A stretch of 64,000 nt of DNA from Micavibrio sp. UBA2638. Lineage in GTDB: Bacteria; Pseudomonadota; Alphaproteobacteria; Micavibrionales; Micavibrionaceae. The notes under the pieces were generated by a model that saw only the letters and a list, made by a program, of their open reading frames with translations, was not told the origin of the DNA and did not search any database. A program made the position numbers and the translations under genes. This document shows, piece after piece, positions 8,599 to 16,802 of this stretch; the first letter of the stretch is position 1; every line of letters begins with the position of its first letter. Where the stretch lies: contig DENS01000009.1 in assembly GCA_002359735.1 (NCBI GenBank), positions 1 through 64,000 of the forward strand, in the 5' to 3' direction.

Positions 8599-10926
8599 CT
8601 ATAAATGCGCCACAGCGCGGCGCTGGGTGTTTTCATCGCCCATTTCGCTTTCATTGACCTGCGCGGAAACGGCGGCCAGCGCGGTGGCATTGATAATGCC
8701 GCGCGGCGTAACGGCCGGTGTCAGAATATGGGCCGGTTTGGACACGCCAAGCAATAATGGCCCGATGCTGATACCATCGGCGAGTACCTTTAACATGTTA
8801 AAGGCAATATTGGCCGATTCCACATTGGGCATAATGAATAGATTGGCCTGACCGCTCAGGTTGGAATTGGGCATCAATTCGTTACGAACCTTTTCCGATA
8901 GTGCGGTATCGGCCTGCATTTCGCCATCGATTTCCAGATCACGGTCGCGCATGCGGATATCCGCATAGGCGTTGCGCATTTTACGGGCGCAATTTGTGTC
9001 CACGCTGCCGAAGTTTGAACTGGCGAGCAGGGCGACTTTCGGCTTGATACCAAAGCGTTTGATTTCCTCGGCGGCCAGCAGAGTCATTTCAGAAATTTCT
9101 GCAATGCTGGGGTCCGGGTTGATTTGCGTATCACAGAAGAAATACGTCCCTTTTGACAGGATCAGGGCATTCAGGGCTGCGGGCGTTTCTACGCCGGGCT
9201 TCAGGCCGATAATGTCTTTGATATGACGCAAGTGACGTTGATACTGGCCAACGGTCCCGCAAATCATGGCATCGGCTTCGCCGCGGTCAACCATCAAGGC
9301 CGCGATGACGGTTGTTGATGTGCGTATGCGGTAGCGTGCCGTGGCGGGCGTAACGCCCTTGCGGTCCATCAGGCGCAGATAATGTTCCCAATATTCACGG
9401 TAGCGCGGGTCGTTCTCCGGGTCCACCAATTCAAAATCTTCATCGATTTTCATACGCAGCCCCAGACGCTCAATGCGGGTCTTGATAACATTTCTACGGC
9501 CAATCAGGATTGGTTTTGCCAGATCATCATCCAAAATATGCTGAACGGCGGACAGAACATTTTCCTCTTCCCCTTCGGAATAGACAACGCGTTTCTGGTT
9601 TTCCTTGGCGCGGGCCATAACCGGGCGCATAACCAGCTGTGAACGGATAAAGAATTCGCGCAGTTTTTGTTCGTAAACGGTGAAATCCTTAATCGGGCGT
9701 GTGGCCACGCCGGTTTCCATGGCGGCTTTGGCAACGGCAATTGGCAGATCAACAATCAAGCGCGGATCAAAGGGTTTGGGAATAAGGTATTCCGGGCCAA
9801 ATTGCAGCACTTCATCGCTGTAAACATTGGCGACCTCGGCCGAGACCTCTTTACGGGCCAGGGCGGCGATGGCCTCAACGCAGGCCAGTTTCATTTCTTC
9901 GTTGATAGAGGTGGCGCCAACATCCAGCGCGCCGCGGAAAATGAATGGAAAGCACAGTACATTGTTGACCTGATTGGTGTAATCGGACCGGCCAGTGCAG
10001 ATGATGGCATCATCGCGCACTTCGCGTACTTCTTCCGGCATAATCTCCGGTGTCGGGTTGGCCAGTGTCATGATTAGCGGGTTTTTCGCCATGGATTTGA
10101 CCATGGATTTTGATACCGCGCCCGCGGCCGATAAACCAAGGAACACATGGGCGCCATCCATGGCTTCGTCCAGTGTCCGCTTGTCTGTCTTGACGGCAAA
10201 CTTTTCTTTTGCCGGGTCCATGCCCTCGTTACGGCCTTCGTAAACAACGCCGCTGCGGTCGCAAACCAGAATGTTTTCGCGTGGCAATCCGGCCTCAACC
10301 AGCAGGGATAAACAGGCAATTGCCGAAGCCCCGGCGCCATTGGCAACCAGTTTGATGGATTTAATGTCACGGCCTGAATATTTGATCCAGTTTTTAAAGG
10401 CGGCCGTTACGATAATGGCGGTTCCGTGTTGGTCGTCATGAAAAACGGGAATGTTCATGCGCTCGCGCAGGCGGCGTTCCAGCTCAAAACACTCCGGCGC
10501 TTTGAAATCTTCCAGGTTAATACCGCCAAAAGTTGGCTCCAGCGAGGCAATGATATCAACCAGCTTGTCCACATCGGTCTCGTCGACCTCAATGTCCATG
10601 GAATCCAGTCCGGCGAATTTTTTAAACAGTACCGATTTTCCTTCCATCACCGGTTTTGATGCCAGCGCGCCAATAGACCCGAGGCCCAGTACGGCCGTTC
10701 CGTTGGAAATGACGGCAACCAGATTGCCTTTGGATGTGTAATCATACGCCTTGAGCGGGTCTTTTTCTATTTCTTCGCAAGGTGCGGCCACACCCGGGGA
10801 ATAGGCCAGCGCAAGATCGCGGGCAGTCGATAGCGGCGTGGTCGGCTTGATAGAAATTTTACCCGGGGTCGGATAGCGGTGGTAATCCAGTGCATCCTGT
10901 CTGAAAGCATCTTCGTTTTTGGCCAT
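8599..10926 (-). CDS. maeB: NADP-dependent malic enzyme with C-terminal phosphotransacetylase-like domain
   Basis: The 775-residue protein oxidatively decarboxylates malate to pyruvate. The malic domain carries AYSPGVAAPC (41-50), NGTAVLGLG (75-83) and HDDQHGTA (163-170). The NAD(P)-binding Rossmann segment shows NGAGASAIA (196-204). The C-terminal half, from about residue 430, is a phosphate acetyl/butyryl transferase-like domain, which in MaeB-type enzymes is usually regulatory. This fused architecture and length are normal for proteobacterial MaeB. It is transcribed alone, with a shared terminator downstream. The 10927-11135 leader holds nothing else I recognise. Confidence 0.95.
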   Translation of the reverse strand: MAKNEDAFRQDALDYHRYPTPGKISIKPTTPLSTARDLALAYSPGVAAPCEEIEKDPLKAYDYTSKGNLVAVISNGTAVLGLGSIGALASKPVMEGKSVLFKKFAGLDSMDIEVDETDVDKLVDIIASLEPTFGGINLEDFKAPECFELERRLRERMNIPVFHDDQHGTAIIVTAAFKNWIKYSGRDIKSIKLVANGAGASAIACLSLLVEAGLPRENILVCDRSGVVYEGRNEGMDPAKEKFAVKTDKRTLDEAMDGAHVFLGLSAAGAVSKSMVKSMAKNPLIMTLANPTPEIMPEEVREVRDDAIICTGRSDYTNQVNNVLCFPFIFRGALDVGATSINEEMKLACVEAIAALARKEVSAEVANVYSDEVLQFGPEYLIPKPFDPRLIVDLPIAVAKAAMETGVATRPIKDFTVYEQKLREFFIRSQLVMRPVMARAKENQKRVVYSEGEEENVLSAVQHILDDDLAKPILIGRRNVIKTRIERLGLRMKIDEDFELVDPENDPRYREYWEHYLRLMDRKGVTPATARYRIRTSTTVIAALMVDRGEADAMICGTVGQYQRHLRHIKDIIGLKPGVETPAALNALILSKGTYFFCDTQINPDPSIAEISEMTLLAAEEIKRFGIKPKVALLASSNFGSVDTNCARKMRNAYADIRMRDRDLEIDGEMQADTALSEKVRNELMPNSNLSGQANLFIMPNVESANIAFNMLKVLADGISIGPLLLGVSKPAHILTPAVTPRGIINATALAAVSAQVNESEMGDENTQRRAVAHL

Positions 10927-11135
10927 GATATAAAACTGTTTCCGTTTTAAGAGTGAATTTAAGTCTATGGCAATAACAAACCGCGTGGTTTATCGCAAGA
11001 TTAAAGCGTTGCTGCGGTGCGATAAAATTGCTGTTTTCGTGTTATTTTATGCGTTTCGTGTTATTGAAAATTACAGCGCGAGGGCTTTATGAAAATGTGG
11101 TGCGGCGTGTTACAGCTCAGTTTGGGATAAAATGA

Positions 11136-11222
11136 TGGTGCGGCCGAGAGGATTTGAACCTCCACAGGATTGCTCCCACAAGATCCTTAGTCTTGCGCGT
11201 CTACCGATTCCGCCACGGCCGC
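11136..11222 (-). tRNA. tRNA-Leu, anticodon AAG
   Basis: On the minus strand a full cloverleaf can be folded. The acceptor stem is GCGGCCG/CGGCCGC, the discriminator is A, and CCA is encoded. The anticodon stem CAAGA/TCTTG encloses the loop CTAAGGA, so position 33 is T and the anticodon is AAG. The T arm is GGAGG-TTCAAAT-CCTCT. The long variable arm is class II, as expected for Leu. A34 would need conversion to inosine to read CUC as well as CUU. The gene stands alone between maeB and lipB. Confidence 0.92.
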
Positions 11223-11339
11223 GTAAAATCAGCAAGGGCGATCATTAGCAAATAAAATGATAACGGGCAAGTCTGTTTGTCTTACGGGTGTATATTTTTT
11301 GCTTTGCCTATGGGCCCGATTGTTTTAAGCATAGGCGCT

Positions 11340-11969
11340 ATGGAATGGAAGATATCTGATACGCCAGTCAGTTACCCGGATGCGCTGGAATTTATGGATG
11401 CGCGGGTGGAGGCTATATATAAAGGTGATGCGCAAGAATGCGTATGGCTGCTGGAGCATCCGCCGCTTTATACAGGTGGGACAAGCGCCAAACCTGATGA
11501 TTTGCTGGAGGCGCGTTTTCCCGTTTATACCAGCGGCCGCGGCGGGGAATATACCTATCACGGCCCGGGGCAACGCGTGGCCTATGTGATGATGAATTTG
11601 CGCGCGCGCCAGGACAAGCCGGATGTGAAGAAATATGTCTGGCAGCTGGAAGAATGGATTATCCGTACGCTGGCCACGTTCGGTATCACAGGAGAGCGCC
11701 GGGACGGGCGCGTGGGTATCTGGGTTGTGCGGCCGGATGGACGGGAAGAAAAAATTGCGGCCATCGGCGTGCGCATTCGCCGCTGGGTGACGCTGCACGG
11801 GATTGCGATTAACGTCAATCCTGACCTGTCGCATTTTGGTGGCATCGTTCCCTGCGGCATTTCGGATCACGGCGTGACCAGTTTAAGCGCGCTGGGTGTA
11901 CGGGCTGGATTTGCAGAGCTGGATGCGGCTTTACAGCCCAGCTTTGCAGAAGTGTTTGCTTCTTCTTGA
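11340..11969 (+). CDS. lipB: Octanoyl-[acyl-carrier-protein]:protein N-octanoyltransferase
   Basis: LipB moves octanoyl from ACP to lipoyl domains in the first step of lipoate synthesis. From the ATG at 11340 the protein has 209 residues. It shows the RGG (67-69) and TYHGPGQ (72-78) blocks, the catalytic Lys (K138 in REEKIAAIG) and catalytic Cys (C172 in PCGI). The frame is open further upstream (ATG at 11310, TTG at 11277). I prefer 11340 because the family normally begins at this EWKISDTPV block, but no strong ribosome site supports any of the three starts. The gene starts about 120 bases from tRNA-Leu, on the opposite strand. Confidence 0.93.
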   Translation: MEWKISDTPVSYPDALEFMDARVEAIYKGDAQECVWLLEHPPLYTGGTSAKPDDLLEARFPVYTSGRGGEYTYHGPGQRVAYVMMNLRARQDKPDVKKYVWQLEEWIIRTLATFGITGERRDGRVGIWVVRPDGREEKIAAIGVRIRRWVTLHGIAINVNPDLSHFGGIVPCGISDHGVTSLSALGVRAGFAELDAALQPSFAEVFASS

Positions 11970-12008
11970 GGGCGGGCGGGGCTTGCCGCCCCTGTGGCTT
12001 TAATCTCT

Positions 12009-12896
12009 TTAATCTGCCGCGCGGGGGATGAGCTGGGCGCTGACATAGTCGGATAAAAACAGAACTATTTTCTCAATATCTGATTTTAAGGCATTGTAGT
12101 TGTTTGATTTTTCTAGTGTCAACTCATTCATATACAGGGCTTTGTTGATTTCAATCTGCAGGGAGTGGCGGCCGCGCGCGGGGTTGGAATAACGCCTGAT
12201 TAATTCAACGCCCTTGTAAGGATCATTGATGGTCACCGTGTAGCCCAGATTTTTTATGAATTCGCGCAAGGCGCGGGTGAAATGCTGGCTGGCTGTGCTG
12301 CCGTCCCGATCACCAATCACAAAATCGGCGTTCTTGGCGTTCAGGCCGCTTATCGCAATCGGCAGGCGCGGGCGGGCGCTGGCATTGGGCATGGAATGAC
12401 AGTTAATGTGCCAAACTTCACCAAAATTAAAATGTGCTGATTCAATAAGTTCTTCCAGTTTTTTATGATAGGGGATGTAAAAATCATGGATGCGCCTGTG
12501 AACCGTTTCTGCGCATAATTTCGATCCATAAAGCGGTTCACCCGGGCGTATCAGGCGCCGAATTAACCCGATTCCTGCGTCCGACCGCGCGGTTGGAAAA
12601 ATCGGCCCATACAGTTCGGCGGGCCAGTGGCCGCCCTCGATTAAATCCAGGTCGATATCGTCAATGGCGCGGTTTGCATCAATATAAGAGCGCGGAAATT
12701 CGGCCAGAAGCAACGTGCCGCCATAGGCCGGAACGCGGGAAAACAGGTCATCCACATATTTATCTTCGGCGCGCTCCAAGTCGGCGCGGGAGCAGATATA
12801 GTTAAAATCCAACGGGTAATCCTGCCCGCTATGCGGGCTGTCGAAGATCAGGGGAAGCCCCTTCTTTGGTTTATGGATTGAAAAGATGCGCGTCAT
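12009..12896 (-). CDS. N-formylglutamate amidohydrolase family protein
   Basis: The 295-residue protein belongs to the family hydrolysing N-formylglutamate or related N-acyl amino acids. Family blocks include FDSPHSGQDYP near the N-terminus, the acidic YIDANRAIDDID segment, and a His-containing HINCHSMPN block; these supply the predicted metal ligands. No histidine-utilisation genes are nearby, so a role in formylglutamate breakdown cannot be assumed; many alphaproteobacteria carry such stand-alone homologues. It is cytosolic and converges with lipB. Confidence 0.85.
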   Translation of the reverse strand: MTRIFSIHKPKKGLPLIFDSPHSGQDYPLDFNYICSRADLERAEDKYVDDLFSRVPAYGGTLLLAEFPRSYIDANRAIDDIDLDLIEGGHWPAELYGPIFPTARSDAGIGLIRRLIRPGEPLYGSKLCAETVHRRIHDFYIPYHKKLEELIESAHFNFGEVWHINCHSMPNASARPRLPIAISGLNAKNADFVIGDRDGSTASQHFTRALREFIKNLGYTVTINDPYKGVELIRRYSNPARGRHSLQIEINKALYMNELTLEKSNNYNALKSDIEKIVLFLSDYVSAQLIPRAAD

Positions 12897-12942
12897 AATT
12901 TATAAAAACCACAGATTAATGCGGTTGAACACAAAAAAATTC

Positions 12943-13023
12943 CGTCATTGCGAGTGCAGGCGAAGCAATCCATAATGAACAAAGCAATGGGTGTGCCGCG
13001 TCGCTGGCGCTCTTCGCAATGAC
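12943..13023. repeat. Inverted pair of dispersed palindromic repeat units
   Basis: One arm (12943-12971) begins CGTCATTGCGAG and ends GCAATCC. The other arm (12994-13023), read on the minus strand, begins GTCATTGCGAAGAGCG and continues CGACGCGGCA, closely matching the unit at 36-75. The pair sits between the amidohydrolase start and serS, ending about 25 bases before the serS ATG. It is read through in the frame upstream of serS but is not part of the protein. Confidence 0.65.
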
Positions 13024-13047
13024 AATGTAAGAGAAAAGATACAAATT

Positions 13048-14373
13048 ATGCACGATATAAAATTTATTCGCGACAACCCCCGTGATTTTGATGCCGCCAT
13101 GAAACGCCGCGGTTTGACACCGCAATCACAGGATATTTTGCGCATGGACGAGGAACGGCGCAAGGTGATGACGGAATTGCAGGAATTACAGGCGTTGCGT
13201 AATGATAAATCAAAATCAATTGGTATTATTAAACGCGAAGGCGGCGATGCGCAGGCCGTTATGGATGAGGTCAGTGCCCTGAAAGCCCGTATGGGGGATT
13301 TGGAAGAGCGCGATCGCAGCCTGATGGACCGTATCAGCCAGCATCTGGCGGCCTTGCCCAATATTATGCAGCCGGATGTGCCTGACGGCGCGGATGAAGA
13401 TGACAATGTAGAGGTGCGCACATGGGGGCAGCCGCGCAGCGATAAAACCCCGGAGCATTTCGAGATTGGCGAGGCGCTGGAGATGATGGACGCGGAAACC
13501 GCCGCCAAAATGTCGGGCAGCCGCTTTACCGTTTTGGCCGGGCCGCTGGCGCGCATGGAACGTGCACTGGCGCAGTTTTTCCTGGATACGCATACCGCCG
13601 AGCATGGGTACATGGAAGTCTCCCCACCCTTGATTGTGCGGGATAATGCGCTGTTTGGCACAGGCCAGCTGCCCAAATTTGCCGAGGATTTGTTTCGCAT
13701 CCCGGAAAAATCGAATGAGCTTGAAACCGAGGTGACCTCCAGCCGTTGGTTGATTCCGACCTCCGAGGTGCCGCTGACCAATATTGTGGCCGATAGTATC
13801 GTTGAGGAAGAAACCCTGCCGCGCCGCTATACGGCCTTTACACCGTGTTTCCGTTCAGAGGCCGGAAGCGCGGGCAAGGATACGCGCGGTATGATCCGCC
13901 AGCACCAGTTCTATAAGGTCGAAATGGTGAGCATTACCACGCCGGAGACCTCCATTGATGAACACGAACGCATGACGCGGTGCGCCGAAACCATTTTGCA
14001 AAAGCTGAATCTGCCATACCGCGTTGTGACTCTGTGTAGCGGGGATACCGGCTTTGGCGCGCGCAAAACCTATGATCTTGAGGTCTGGCTTCCCGGGCAG
14101 GGGCGCTACCGCGAGATTTCCAGCTGTTCGAATTGCGGGGACTTTCAGGCGCGCCGTATGAATGCCCGCACGCGCCCGAAAGGCGAGAAGCAAACGCGCT
14201 TTGTGCATACGCTCAATGGGTCCGGCGTGGCCGTTGGACGCGCGTTGATTGCCGTGCTGGAAAATTATTATGATGCCGAAGATGGCGGGGTTTTTGTGCC
14301 GGATGTTCTAAAACCCTATATGGGCGGATTGACGAAAATCACAAAAGACGCCATGAAAAAAGCCGCGGCGTAG
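13048..14373 (+). CDS. serS: Seryl-tRNA synthetase
   Basis: The 441-residue class II synthetase charges tRNA-Ser and tRNA-Sec. The N-terminal helical hairpin spans about residues 28-100. Motif 2 is FRSEAGSAGKDTRG (268-281), and motif 3 is GSGVAVGRALIAVLENY near the C-terminus. The true start is the ATG at 13048, giving the canonical MHDIKFIRDNP beginning; the frame is open 19 codons further upstream only because it crosses the repeat. A GAGAAAAG ribosome site precedes it. In related genomes surE usually follows; here it does not. Confidence 0.96.
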   Translation: MHDIKFIRDNPRDFDAAMKRRGLTPQSQDILRMDEERRKVMTELQELQALRNDKSKSIGIIKREGGDAQAVMDEVSALKARMGDLEERDRSLMDRISQHLAALPNIMQPDVPDGADEDDNVEVRTWGQPRSDKTPEHFEIGEALEMMDAETAAKMSGSRFTVLAGPLARMERALAQFFLDTHTAEHGYMEVSPPLIVRDNALFGTGQLPKFAEDLFRIPEKSNELETEVTSSRWLIPTSEVPLTNIVADSIVEEETLPRRYTAFTPCFRSEAGSAGKDTRGMIRQHQFYKVEMVSITTPETSIDEHERMTRCAETILQKLNLPYRVVTLCSGDTGFGARKTYDLEVWLPGQGRYREISSCSNCGDFQARRMNARTRPKGEKQTRFVHTLNGSGVAVGRALIAVLENYYDAEDGGVFVPDVLKPYMGGLTKITKDAMKKAAA

Positions 14374-14394
14374 GACGTCTCAAAAAGTAGTTTA

Positions 14395-14832
14395 CTAATA
14401 AAGTTGGTAGGCACCATCGCGATAGTCTTTGTACGGATCTTCGGGAGGGATAATGATGTTGTACCCTTCACCATCGGTGTAGGCGCTCGATTGTTCGGAA
14501 ATCTTACTGCCTGTTGTTTTTTCGCAAAGTGTGACGTGTCTGTTCACGTTGTTTTCGGGAACATTATATTCGTAACGCTCCGATGGGTTATAGGACGGTG
14601 AATTTTCTATAAGTTTCTTCGCATTGTGTTCAATATCGTCGAAGGCTTTTACGAGGCACAGATCCGCGTCGGTGACAGGTGCGCCGACTTCTTCTTCCTG
14701 CGGTGCGTGTGCAGTGTTCTTTTGTTCGGTTGTACTGTCTTCATTATTCAGGAAAGCGGCGGCTGTGAAAAATGAGCCGATGGCTGCGCCGGTTATTGCA
14801 GCGGTAATTTTTGATGCGGTAGTTATTTTCAT
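14395..14832 (-). CDS. Membrane-anchored or exported protein of unknown function
   Basis: The 145-residue product begins with a lysine followed by a hydrophobic Ala/Gly/Thr segment (about residues 9-28), which is a signal sequence or N-terminal anchor. An acidic, low-complexity linker rich in Glu and Gln follows. The C-terminal half holds two cysteines (in LCLVKA and LCEKTT) that could form a disulfide, and a Tyr/Pro-rich end. GAGGATC precedes the ATG. It lies, on the opposite strand, where surE would be expected between serS and pcm. I do not recognise the family. Confidence 0.65.
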   Translation of the reverse strand: MKITTASKITAAITGAAIGSFFTAAAFLNNEDSTTEQKNTAHAPQEEEVGAPVTDADLCLVKAFDDIEHNAKKLIENSPSYNPSERYEYNVPENNVNRHVTLCEKTTGSKISEQSSAYTDGEGYNIIIPPEDPYKDYRDGAYQLY

Positions 14833-15022
14833 AAGGGATCCTCAAATCTATTTTTTTTAACTGGCGCAATCTAAAACATTTTTTTGCGTTATGTTAATTT
14901 TATAATTGCACGTACCATGTATCTATAAAAACCCCTTTACGGATTCCTTTAAATCATTTGTAATAACAAGCATATCTATTTGACAGATTCCTTTCTTTTC
15001 GTTTTTAAAAAGTCACGCCCTT

Positions 15023-15682
15023 ATGAATATACAAGATACCAACAAACGCATTCGCCTGATTATGCACCTTCGCAATAAAGGCATTACCGATACGCGGGTG
15101 CTGTCGGCCATGGAAACGGTGGCCCGTGATGCCTATGTTCCGCCCGCGGTGTTGGATCAGGCCTGGGATGATATTGCCTTGCCGATTGGCCGTGGGCAGA
15201 CGATCAGCCAGCCTTTCGTGGTGGCGATCATGACGCAGGCCCTGCAAATTTCAGACCGGGACAAGGTTCTGGAAGTGGGAACCGGGTGCGGGTATCAATG
15301 TGCGGTTTTGTCCAAGCTGTGCCGCCGCGTTTATACGGTTGAACGCCATAAGCCGTTATTGGTGGAGGCTGAAAAACGGCTGGAGGCGCAGCGCCTTCGC
15401 AATGTTACCGCCATGGCCGGGGACGGGATGAAGGGCTGGCCATCGCAAGCCCCATTTGACAAGATTATTGTGACCGCGGCCGCCAGAGACCGGCCGCCGG
15501 CGGCGCTGCTGGATCAGTTGAAAGATGGCGGTTTGATGGTTATCCCTGTGGCCGTGGACGGGGCGCAGATTTTGCGCCTTTACAAAAAAGAAAGCGGTGA
15601 GGCGTATTCCGTGAAAGATTTAATGCCCGTACGTTTTGTGCCCTTATTACCCGATATTGCCAAGGAAGAGGAACAGGGGTAA
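15023..15682 (+). CDS. pcm: Protein-L-isoaspartate O-methyltransferase
   Basis: The 219-residue enzyme methylates isoaspartyl residues in aged proteins, using S-adenosylmethionine. It shows the family block GRGQTISQP (57-64) and SAM-binding motif I VLEVGTGCGY (82-91). FDKIIVTAA, further on, is the usual post-motif. Length is normal. It is the first clear member of the pcm-nlpD neighbourhood common in proteobacteria, though here two unknown genes separate it from the NlpD-like gene. The 190 bases upstream (14833-15022) are AT-rich and hold no gene. Confidence 0.95.
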   Translation: MNIQDTNKRIRLIMHLRNKGITDTRVLSAMETVARDAYVPPAVLDQAWDDIALPIGRGQTISQPFVVAIMTQALQISDRDKVLEVGTGCGYQCAVLSKLCRRVYTVERHKPLLVEAEKRLEAQRLRNVTAMAGDGMKGWPSQAPFDKIIVTAAARDRPPAALLDQLKDGGLMVIPVAVDGAQILRLYKKESGEAYSVKDLMPVRFVPLLPDIAKEEEQG

Positions 15683-15693
15683 ACGTAGCGTGT

Positions 15694-15722
15694 TTGACAT
15701 ATTGCTGATTGTTGTTTATTGA
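15694..15722 (+). promoter_or_regulatory. Candidate promoter of the first tandem paralogue
   Basis: TTGACA (15694-15699) is followed after 17 bases by TATTGA (15717-15722). The surrounding GTTTGACATAT is identical to the promoter region of the second paralogue at 16255-16265, which suggests that the promoter was duplicated with the gene. Confidence 0.5.
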
Positions 15723-15755
15723 TTGTCTTAATGAACAACATAAAAGGCAAATGAC

Positions 15756-16202
15756 ATGCGTGATTCAAAAATAAATCTTCAGATCGGCGATATTGTGCAG
15801 CCTGATGGCACTTGGCGTATAGATGAGGCCGATAAAGACTATGGACCATCCCTTTCCAGGCTTTTCCAGATTTGCGGTAAATCTGATTATGAATTTTACG
15901 CCGATTGTAAAAAGTTTACAGATGAATTTGGTGATGAGGCCCGTTTGATGGTGACGGAGATTGTGCATAGCACGGCAGAAATCAATAATGAAGCAATAGC
16001 AGGGGCGGCGGATGAAAAAATCCCCGCGGGCGATGTTGTGACATTGTCTTTGCTGGATAATAACGGGAAGTACAATTCTCTTGCTCCTGTATTTGAAGCC
16101 TTGGTCAATTTTGATTTCCCTGAATATCCGCCTGAATTAACGGATGTAAAAACCGTTGATCATTATCCGCAAACTTTTATTCCGGTGTGTGATCCGAGCT
16201 AG
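15756..16202 (+). CDS. Acidic protein of unknown function, tandem paralogue A
   Basis: The 148-residue protein has no signal peptide or membrane segment. It is a paralogue of the next gene: both share the opening IGDIVQPDGTW / VGDIVQADETW, a central FGDEARLMVTEI / FGESARLIITAI, an LLDNNGKYNSLAPVF / LLNDNGDFNPLAPIF block and the ending VDHYPQTFIPV / VDHYQQVLVPS. The pattern suggests a small beta-rich domain; I know no family for it. AAAGG lies eight bases before the ATG. The pair is inserted between pcm and the NlpD-like gene. Confidence 0.75.
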   Translation: MRDSKINLQIGDIVQPDGTWRIDEADKDYGPSLSRLFQICGKSDYEFYADCKKFTDEFGDEARLMVTEIVHSTAEINNEAIAGAADEKIPAGDVVTLSLLDNNGKYNSLAPVFEALVNFDFPEYPPELTDVKTVDHYPQTFIPVCDPS

Positions 16203-16256
16203 CGCGGTTGTTGTACTGGTTATATGAGAAAGAAACCGGCAAGGGGTGGTTTTTGT

Positions 16257-16284
16257 TTGACATATAATTGCTGCTGTTTATAGT
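16257..16284 (+). promoter_or_regulatory. Candidate sigma-70 promoter of the second tandem paralogue
   Basis: A perfect -35 TTGACA (16257-16262) is followed after 16 bases by TATAGT (16279-16284), one mismatch from TATAAT. It lies 32 bases before the start codon of paralogue B and resembles the promoter of paralogue A. Confidence 0.55.
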
Positions 16285-16315
16285 CCCTATGATTATAGCA
16301 AAAAAGGATGACGCG

Positions 16316-16735
16316 ATGAGTGAGAAAAAATACGATCTTAATGTGGGTGATATTGTTCAGGCTGATGAAACATGGCTCATGGATGAAAGGGCTAAAAATT
16401 TTTTCAGGTTTCCGGTTTACCTTACTCAAGAAAACCCAGCCTGCCCGGCTTCTGACAAGGGGTTTACAAGTTTTTCTGAGCAGTTCGGAGAAAGCGCGCG
16501 TTTGATTATTACGGCCATTGAACATGACGATAATGGGCTGTGCGGACCCCACGATATGTTGGTCCTGCAATTGTTGAACGATAACGGAGATTTTAATCCT
16601 CTTGCCCCGATCTTTTATGCTTCTGCGAATGCCGAATTTGAGCCTGAAGCCTACGGCCTACAGAAAATTAATGTCGTTGATCATTATCAGCAGGTTCTTG
16701 TGCCGAGTTTTGTGCCGATGAATAATCCGCAGTAA
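16316..16735 (+). CDS. Acidic protein of unknown function, tandem paralogue B
   Basis: From the ATG at 16316 the protein has 139 residues. This start is chosen because AAGGA precedes it closely, and the candidate -10 box at 16279 would overlap any longer leader. It shares four conserved blocks with paralogue A, in the same order (GDIVQ-x-D-x-TW, FG-x-x-ARL, an LAP block, VDHY). Divergence is clear but moderate, so the duplication is not recent. It has its own promoter. Function is unknown; it is cytosolic by prediction. Confidence 0.75.
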   Translation: MSEKKYDLNVGDIVQADETWLMDERAKNFFRFPVYLTQENPACPASDKGFTSFSEQFGESARLIITAIEHDDNGLCGPHDMLVLQLLNDNGDFNPLAPIFYASANAEFEPEAYGLQKINVVDHYQQVLVPSFVPMNNPQ

Positions 16736-16802
16736 TGCCGCGCATCTTCGGCGCTTATATAAAGCATTGATAGCGCGCGTTCGAGCCTCTATAGTGATCT
16801 AT

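Noticed and set aside
12945..13781. Long minus-strand open frame opposite serS
   Set aside because: It is opposite a clear serS gene, its protein is Ser/Arg-rich without recognisable motifs, and it begins in the repeat. It is a shadow frame.
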